From: Micractinium sp. NFX-FRZ
Lineage: Eukaryota; Chlorophyta; Trebouxiophyceae; Chlorellales; Chlorellaceae
Assembly: GCA_029339195.1 (NCBI GenBank)
Contig: JAPTJF010000797.1
Span: forward strand, 1-12,924
Length of the DNA stretch: 12,924 bases
Reading direction: 5' to 3'
The notes beneath the pieces are model-generated. The model made no database searches, was not told the origin of the DNA, and saw only the letters and a program-made list of their open reading frames with translations. The translations under genes were made by a program, and so were the position numbers. This document shows, one piece after another, positions 7,583-12,924 of the stretch (positions are counted from its first letter, which is position 1; each line of letters begins with the position of its first letter).

Positions 7583-10500
7583 ATGCTGGCCCGCTGCGCA
7601 TTCTCGGCGCTAAGGGGGCGGACCGGGACCTCACCATGGAGCTCGGCAGCGCGGCAGCTGTCAGCCAGCAGCAGCAGCTGCGGCGCCTCTGCCACGCCTG
7701 GCACCGGCGGCGCGGAGCAGCCGCCGTCTGCCGCTTACGCACGCACCTCCGCAGGCCAGCAGACAAGTGCACAGCAGGCACAGCAGGAGGAGCACATGGA
7801 CTTTCCTGGCGGTGCGGTGCCCTTCACACGAGACATGACCTTCAAGGGGGGCTCCTTCTCCGTCCGCGCCCCGCTGCCCTGCTACCGCACCGTCGACACG
7901 TCCGGGCGGGAGGTGGCGGGCGCGGCCGTGCCCCACCCGCTGTCGCGTGAGACGGCAGTTCGAATGTATGAGACCATGGTCAAGCTGCAGACGGTGGACA
8001 CGATTTTCTACGAGGCGCAGCGACAGGTGGGCTTTGTGGCCTGAGCGCAGGCGGTTGATGGGGGGTCAGCATGGTTGACAGGTGGGCTAATCAGCACAGG
8101 CGGACGCAATGCGGTGAAAGATGCAGACCCTTGCAACCATGCCCATCCAGCCCTTTCGACACCTGCCTTCATCCTCAACCTTCCCCTGCAGGGCCGCTTC
8201 TCCTTCTACATGACGTCGAGCGGCGAGGAGGCCACCGCCATCGGCAGCGCCGCAGCGCTGCAACCCGAGGATGTTGTGTTTAGCCAGTACAGGGAGCAGG
8301 TAGGCTGGGCTTCTTCATTGAATTTAAAGGTGTGAGGATGGCCTGGGCAGGGTTGGGGCATGTGGATACCGCTGTAGCCTTGCGCCATGATGTCGAATCG
8401 AGTTCTTCTAGTGGGGGGAGCAGGTGGGCTTGCTTGCTCTTGTCCTTCAAAAGCAGTTTACCTACACCAGAGATATGCCGTGCCTGCCCGCCTGCCTACA
8501 CGGGTTGCACTTCAGGGGCGCCATCAGATCGCAGCCCCAGCTGGGAAGCTCCCAAGCTGCGATAAGCTACGTGTTGGCTCTGCCTGCCCCCCGCTTGTAC
8601 CGCAGGGTGTCATCATGTACCGCGGCTTCAGCGTGCAGGACATGGCGCACCAGGTACCTGACACCATGTGGCAGCGCCGTGCTGTCGTTGTGTGTTGTTG
8701 TTGCTGCATTCTCTGTAGTGGCATCTGACAGGGCTGGAGTGGGTGGGGGTGTGCGGGCGGGAGGCAATGCGTCCTTGCTGGTGTGACCTGGCTGCACTGG
8801 CTGCCTGCCTATCTGTCACGCAAAGTGGTGGTGCGGGCAGGGTTCGGCATCACCGCCGCGCAACCGCAGCGTGGTCGCCAGCCTGGCAGCCAGGCCATGC
8901 TCAACGCAAGTTTTACAAGCCCCTTTTCGCCTCTCGCCCGTCCTCCAGTGTGCACCGTTGCCGCAGCAGGCACGAGCAGGCGCGCTCCGTGCGCCTTACC
9001 TCCTCCCTGTAACTTTGTTCTTCCGACCCGGCTCCCCTGCCTCTGCAGTGCTTTGGCAACATGCATGAGCAGGGGCGGGGGCGGCAGATGCCAATCCACT
9101 ACGGCTCGCGCGCCCTCAACTTCCACACCATCTCCTCCACACTGGCCACACAGCTGCCCCACGCCGTTGGGGCTGCCTACGCCATGAAGGTGGGGGTGGG
9201 GTGGGTATTGTTGGCGAGGTGGGAAGAGGGCAATGGGGTGGGTTTGTCGCTCCCCACATCATTTCCTCCAACCTGGCCACCCAGCTGCCCCATGCTGTGG
9301 GGGCTGCCTGTGCCTTGAAGGTGGGGACTCGAGGTTGTGAGCACTAGGCAGGTGGAGGGTGTGTTGGGCAGTGTAGATGAAGCGGGGGAAGAGGCGATGC
9401 GGTGGGGTTGTAGCTCCCCACACAATGTTCTCACCACCTGGTCACACAGCTGCCCCACACGCCAGGCTGTCTACGCCATGAAGGCGAGGGCTGGGAAGTG
9501 GAGGAGTCGGCGATTGGGTGTGGGGTGAGCAGACGGGCGTTTTTATGTGTTCATCACGTGGCGAGGGGAGGCGACTTGGGAGCTGCATTGGCTTACTTCT
9601 AGCCCCTCGTGCACCCCTCCTCCCTCCCTCCCGCAGCTGGACGACCGGCAGGCGGTGGCGGTGGCCTACTTTGGGGAGGGGGCCGCCAGCGAGGTGAGGC
9701 AGCTGGGGTGGGCGATGCACCTGTGTGCACTGCCTGCAGCGCTTCCTCTTCTCCTGTCGCTTTCCTACCGGCACACATGCGTTTGTCGCCCGCTTGGCCG
9801 CCGTGTGTGCACCGGACTAACACCGGCCGCAGCTTGCCCGGTGGATGCAGGGCAATCCTCCCAGTGAGCCGACCAAATACCCGGCCTGTAACTTTGCATG
9901 GTCCTTCTGCCCTGGCATTGCAGGGCGACTTCCACGCGGCGCTCAACTTTGCTGCCACGCTGTCTGCCCCCGTCATCTTCATCTGCCGCAACAACGGGTG
10001 GGCCATCTCCACCCCTGTCACCGACCAGTACCGAGGTGAGCCGGCAGGGCCGGCCGGTGCACAGGCTTCCTTTCCTGATTGGGGGATATTGCGCCGTGCG
10101 TGGCGCGCTGGAGGTGTGAGGGGGCGGGGCCGCCCCCTGCCCCGGCTTGCGGTACGCCAGCAAGCGCCACGCAACCGAGCGGGGGCGGCGGCGGCACCTG
10201 CACGCACGTGTGTTTGTCTTGTGTGCCACATGCCCCCCCTGAGCAGCACAGGTGTCAGGTTGCCCCACACCAGCGCCCGTGGGGTTTTACGTGCGCCTCA
10301 ACCGCTCGCCCTCCCTCCGTTGACCCACCCACCCACCTGTCCCCTGCTTCCCGTGCAGGCGACGGCATTGCTGGGCGGGGGCCTGCCTACGGCATCGCCA
10401 CGCTGCGGGTGGATGGAGGCGACGCGCGAGCGGTGTACAATGCCACAGCTGAGGCGCGGCGCATCGCTTTGGAGCAGCAGGTAATTGAGGTGGTTGGGAT

Positions 10501-11773
10501 TGTTGGTTTAGTGGAGTGGAAGCCATCTACCCACATTTGTGCAGTGTGCAGTGCCATAGCTCAGACGCGGTATATTGCTTTAAAGCAGCAGGTGGGAGGA
10601 GTATAGGGGGGAGGGCATGAGGCATGGTTGTGTAAGCTGCTGCAAGCACAACAGCTGCCACAGCTGAGGCGCGGCGCTGCCCCCACCCATGCTTTCCCCG
10701 CTGCCCACCCATCCCTCGTCACCCCACCTCATACCTGCCCCTCTTCCTTCCCTCCAATCAATGTACTGTGTAATGCTATGAGCTCTCACTCCCACCTCTC
10801 TCCATTCAAGCTCTCCCGCACCCTGCCCTACCCTCTCGTCTCCCCCCTCCCCCCCAGGCGCCGGAGCTGCGGGCCGTGAGCTATGGTGTCCCGCTCCTTC
10901 CTTCTACACAGCACCCCCGCTCGCCATGTCGCCTCCCGCTGCCTCTCTATACCCAGCCCCACCCCCATGAGCCCCTCCTCTGCCTCCCCATTCTGTCCTT
11001 TCGTACTCCTCCCCCCCAGGCGCCGGTGCTGCTGGAGGCGATGAGCTATCGCAGCGGCCACCACTCCACCTCGGATGACAGCTCACGGTGGGGCGGGGCG
11101 ATTAGGGAATGCGGGCCTCATTTATAGCTGCCACAACCGTGCACTTGCAGCTATGAGAGTGTGGCCCCTGCGGCAGCTGACGAGATGTGGCGGTAACAGG
11201 CTCATGCTTTGGCTTCCATCCACGCTGGTTGTTCCTCCCGCAGGTACCGTGCAGCCGAGGAGATGCGGCAGTGGCGGGCGCGCGACCCAGTGGCCCGCTT
11301 CCAGCGCTGGCTGGCGGACCAGGGGTGGTGGGACGACGAGGCAGACACAGCGGCCCGCCAGGCGGCACGCAGGTGGGAGTAGCAGCATTGCGTGGGCCCA
11401 GGGAGGGTTAGGAAAACCACTCAGGTTACTCCCTTTGACTTCGAGTTCTGCCGCGCTCAACAGTGGCGCTGCCTAGCGGGTTTTGCGCCGGTGGCTGCCC
11501 AGCACAGCTGCCTGCCAGTTGCATGCGCACTTGTCCCGCCTCCCCCGCTTGTGCTCAGCCCCTCCATCCCCTCCCTTCCTGTTCCTCGCTCCCTGCAGGG
11601 AGGTGATCCAGGCTCTGGAGGCAGCGCAGCGCGCCCCCAAGCCGCCCCTGTCTGCCATGTTTGAAGATGTGTATGCCCAGCTGCCCTGGCACCTGGAGGC
11701 GCAGCGGGCCGAGGTGCTGGCGCACGTGCATGCGCACCCGGACGCCTGCCCCGCCGACATTCCCATCAAGTGA
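7583..11773 (+). CDS. BCKDHA: Branched-chain 2-oxoacid dehydrogenase E1 component, alpha subunit, mitochondrial (10 exons, 467 aa)
   Basis: Exons 7583-8026, 8192-8299, 8606-8653, 9049-9189, 9637-9693, 9924-10035, 10359-10480, 11020-11087, 11244-11372 and 11599-11773 join in frame. With E1-beta, this subunit decarboxylates the 2-oxoacids of Leu, Ile and Val using thiamine diphosphate, then acylates the lipoyl group of E2. Residues 1-45 are rich in Arg, Ser and Ala, like a mitochondrial presequence. Conserved blocks include [32 protein letters not shown] and [20 protein letters not shown]. The thiamine diphosphate motif runs from GEG (260-262) to CRNNG (287-291); GEG instead of GDG is normal in this family. 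The regulatory loop [13 protein letters not shown] (357-369) keeps the first kinase-target serine (Ser360), while the second site is Ala370, as in plants. Length matches human and plant proteins. Several introns hold degenerate copies of adjacent exon edges. Pyruvate dehydrogenase E1-alpha is excluded by the HHSTSDDSS loop and by the close match throughout to the BCKDH family. Confidence 0.96.
8022..8101 (+). repeat. Duplicated exon 1 donor of the E1-alpha gene
   Basis: GACAGGTGGGCT spans the exon 1 donor at 8022-8033 and recurs exactly at 8077-8088, 55 nt later. Both copies are followed at slightly different distances by AGC-CAGGCGG. Using the second donor would read through a TGA in the intron (8042-8044), so it is probably silent. 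Confidence 0.7.
8406..8432 (+). repeat. Possible copy of the exon 2 donor of the E1-alpha gene, in intron 2
   Basis: GGGAGCAGGTGGGCTT resembles the true exon 2 donor GGGAGCAGGTAGGCTGGGCTT about 120 nt upstream. The match is short and weaker than the other cases. Confidence 0.45.
9124..9483 (+). repeat. Three tandem copies of the exon 4 end of the E1-alpha gene
   Basis: The last 22 codons of exon 4 (9124-9189) recur at 9255-9320 with identical length, no stop and an intact GTGGGG donor; 18 of 22 residues match. At least five of about 11 base changes are synonymous. A third copy (9419-9483) has lost the frame and its GT donor (now GCGAGG), yet matches exon 4 closely near TACGCCATGAAGG. Neither copy has a good acceptor upstream. 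Confidence 0.88.
9841..9865 (+). repeat. Possible copy of the exon 6 acceptor of the E1-alpha gene, in intron 5
   Basis: GTGGATGCAGGGCAATCCTCC resembles the true acceptor GCATTGCAGGGCGACTTCC about 75 nt downstream. The core TGCAGGGC is identical, but the match is short, so chance similarity cannot be excluded. Confidence 0.4.
10430..10677 (+). repeat. Three tandem copies of the exon 7 end of the E1-alpha gene
   Basis: The last 17 codons of exon 7 (10430-10480) are copied at 10541-10591, with the same 51-nt length, no stop and a GTGGGA donor. The copy encodes [17 protein letters not shown], against [17 protein letters not shown] in the exon (10 of 17 residues identical). A third fragment at 10656-10677 matches exon 7 (10441-10462) exactly over 22 nt. 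The two copies are offset by 111 and 215 nt. Confidence 0.88.
10858..11019 (+). repeat. Upstream duplicate of the exon 8 acceptor; possible in-frame 54-codon extension
   Basis: CCCCCCAGGCGCCGG occurs at 10851-10865 and again at the true exon 8 acceptor, exactly 162 nt (54 codons) later. After it, the upstream copy reads [11 protein letters not shown] and exon 8 reads [11 protein letters not shown]. The 162 nt between the two acceptors contain no stop in this frame, so splicing to 10857 would add 54 residues before the regulatory loop without shifting the frame. Confidence 0.75.
11151..11192 (+). repeat. Decayed exon 9 start or 42-nt cassette exon in intron 8 of the E1-alpha gene
   Basis: After acceptor TTGCAG, the sequence reads [13 protein letters not shown], resembling the exon 9 start [10 protein letters not shown] and entering in the same phase. 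The original frame meets TAA at 11194, but that TAA lies in a GTAACA donor at 11193. Splicing there makes a 42-nt exon with matching phase 2 borders, which would add 14 residues. Confidence 0.6.
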
Positions 11774-12682
11774 TGCATGCACGTGGGTGACTGGAATCCA
11801 TCTGCGGCAGGCTTCAGCAGGGGCAGGGCTGGTCTGGAGCGGCGGTTAAAGGGCCTGCCGGCTGGCCGTGGCCCCGCCTGGAAACCGACGGCACGTGCCG
11901 GCTCCACTTGTGTATTATCTGTGCTTTGCAAGCCGCCATGTACCAAACTGTGCAAGTACATTATTGTATCAATTTTGCGTTGCTTCAAGGCAGGAGGGGT
12001 AAAGGGCGCCTGCACTTGGGGTGCATGTGCCAGTGGCCGGGCACGCCGGGCCTGCATGCCCTTCGTGCCCTGCAAGATATGCAAGTATCTTGGAAGCGTA
12101 ATTTACACGTTAATGCAATCATGGAGGCAGACGTTTAGTCCGCAATGCAAACAACTGAACAACAAAGCCTGCACCCACATGGGCTGCTCGCTGCTGCAGA
12201 GTGCCAGCCGCTCCTCGGCGCCGGTGTGCCGCTCGGCAACCACGCCGGTGAGGCTGGCACTGTGAAGCGCTTGCAGATGAAGCCGACCATGCAGCGGTGA
12301 AGCGCATGTCGCTCCGTGTAGCACCCAGCGCCAGCCACCCTGCTTCACAGCTGCCGCCAACACGCTCCCCACCCGTCCTGCTCCAACAGCCGCTGCCGAC
12401 GCGGTACGGGGGTAAACCCTCACCTCGGCATTGACCCACCATACTGCTTCGCTGGAGGGTCACAATTCAACGCGTCGGTCGTATTTCGTAGTCTCCAAAC
12501 GCGTTGTGCAAGCACCGCCTCCTGCTGTGCCCAGCGCAGCGCGCCGGCGGGTGCCTCAAGTCTCGGCCCAGATGCGCCCAGACACCCATTCTCTCCATTT
12601 GCACTGCCTACCTCTGGCCTTGCAAGTCTCCCCAACCCCCCCGCAACTCCCGCCCCGCCTCTCAACACCCCCGAAAGCAACA
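11774..12682 (+). other. Intergenic region: E1-alpha 3' UTR and upstream region of the next gene
   Basis: No gene could be supported on either strand. Open frames here lack family motifs. I found no plus-strand TGTAA after the E1-alpha stop. A minus-strand TGTAA lies at about 12102-12106 but has no minus-strand gene to serve. Two ACGCGT motifs at 12470 and 12499 lie upstream of the next start codon. Confidence 0.5.
12470..12504. promoter_or_regulatory. Paired ACGCGT elements upstream of the right-edge gene
   Basis: CAACGCGT (12468-12475) and ACGCGTTG (12499-12506) form an inverted pair about 180-215 bp before the start codon at 12683. ACGCGT is the MluI cell-cycle box of yeast; whether it has that role here is unknown. 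Confidence 0.35.
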
Positions 12683-12924
12683 ATGCAGCTCCCGCGCCTC
12701 GCCTCGGCCCACGGCCCCCTCTGCCGCCTTCCCTCTGGTGAGGCCCTGCACAATTGATGCAACTCAGATGCGTTGCAGCGGGGCCCGCCCCCCTTGGGCG
12801 GTGGCGCCCTCCAACCCCAAGATTCGGGCGGCATTGCCACCACCATCTCACGCGTTTTGCCCTGCCCACCCCCTCCTGCGTCTGCAGGCGCCATCAGCAG
12901 CAAGCTGTGCATGATGCCGCAGGG
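12683..12924 (+). CDS. 5' end of an unidentified gene, cut by the window edge
   Basis: Exon 1 (12683-12737) starts MQLPRLASAHGPLCRLPS and ends at a GTGAGG donor in phase 1. A 150-nt intron ends at a pyrimidine-rich CTGCAG acceptor, and exon 2 continues from 12888 to the edge as AISSKLCMMPQG with no stop. The leader contains Arg, Ser and Ala and no acidic residue, so it may be an organelle targeting peptide. Only about 31 residues are visible and no domain can be recognised. Splice signals match in phase, but no homology supports the model. Confidence 0.5.

Noticed and set aside
11777..12265. 162-codon plus-strand open frame after the E1-alpha gene
   Set aside because: It starts right after the E1-alpha stop and has no recognisable domain. 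A weak internal resemblance (LCKYIIVSIL versus ICKYLGSVIY) is too slight to call a repeat or gene.
12420..12869. 149-codon minus-strand open frame near the right edge
   Set aside because: It is Gly/Arg-rich and antisense to a better supported spliced start of a plus-strand gene. It has no family motif.

Overview
This looks like nuclear DNA from a green alga, most likely a trebouxiophyte of the Chlorella type. The sequence is GC-rich. Genes are broken into small exons by many short GT-AG introns, mostly with GTGAG-type donors. TGTAA motifs sit where chlorophyte poly(A) signals are expected, and the predicted proteins carry plastid-like or mitochondrial targeting leaders. The taxonomic call is an inference from these traits, because no marker gene is present.

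Layout. (1) 305-3284, plus strand: a six-exon gene for a plastid-type protein with an N-terminal starch-binding CBM20 domain, an Ala/Pro-rich linker and two C-terminal hydrophobic segments. (2) 3285-4894: a long, pyrimidine-rich 3' region with a three-copy 49-bp tandem repeat, ending in two facing TGTAA signals. (3) 7302-4895, minus strand: a complete six-exon acyl-CoA-binding protein gene (86 aa) whose first and last coding exons are only 12 nt each. (4) 7303-7582: a 280-bp divergent promoter region. (5) 7583-11773, plus strand: a complete ten-exon gene for the E1-alpha subunit of the mitochondrial branched-chain 2-oxoacid dehydrogenase (467 aa). (6) 11774-12682: intergenic DNA. (7) 12683 to the right edge, plus strand: the first exon and part of the second of an unidentified gene.

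The metabolic links are modest. The acyl-CoA-binding protein and the branched-chain dehydrogenase subunit share a promoter region, and both concern acyl-CoA supply. The CBM20 gene points to starch or plastid biology.

The main observation is structural. Inside the introns, and in one 3' UTR, of all three complete genes lie degenerate tandem copies of the neighbouring exon edge with its splice site. They are displaced by about 55-215 bp. Several keep the reading frame. Three could act as real splice alternatives: a 54-codon in-frame 3' splice-site extension, a 42-nt cassette exon and a 27-nt cassette exon. This looks like repeated local duplication across exon-intron junctions, and it may bear on how introns and splice variants arise in this lineage.
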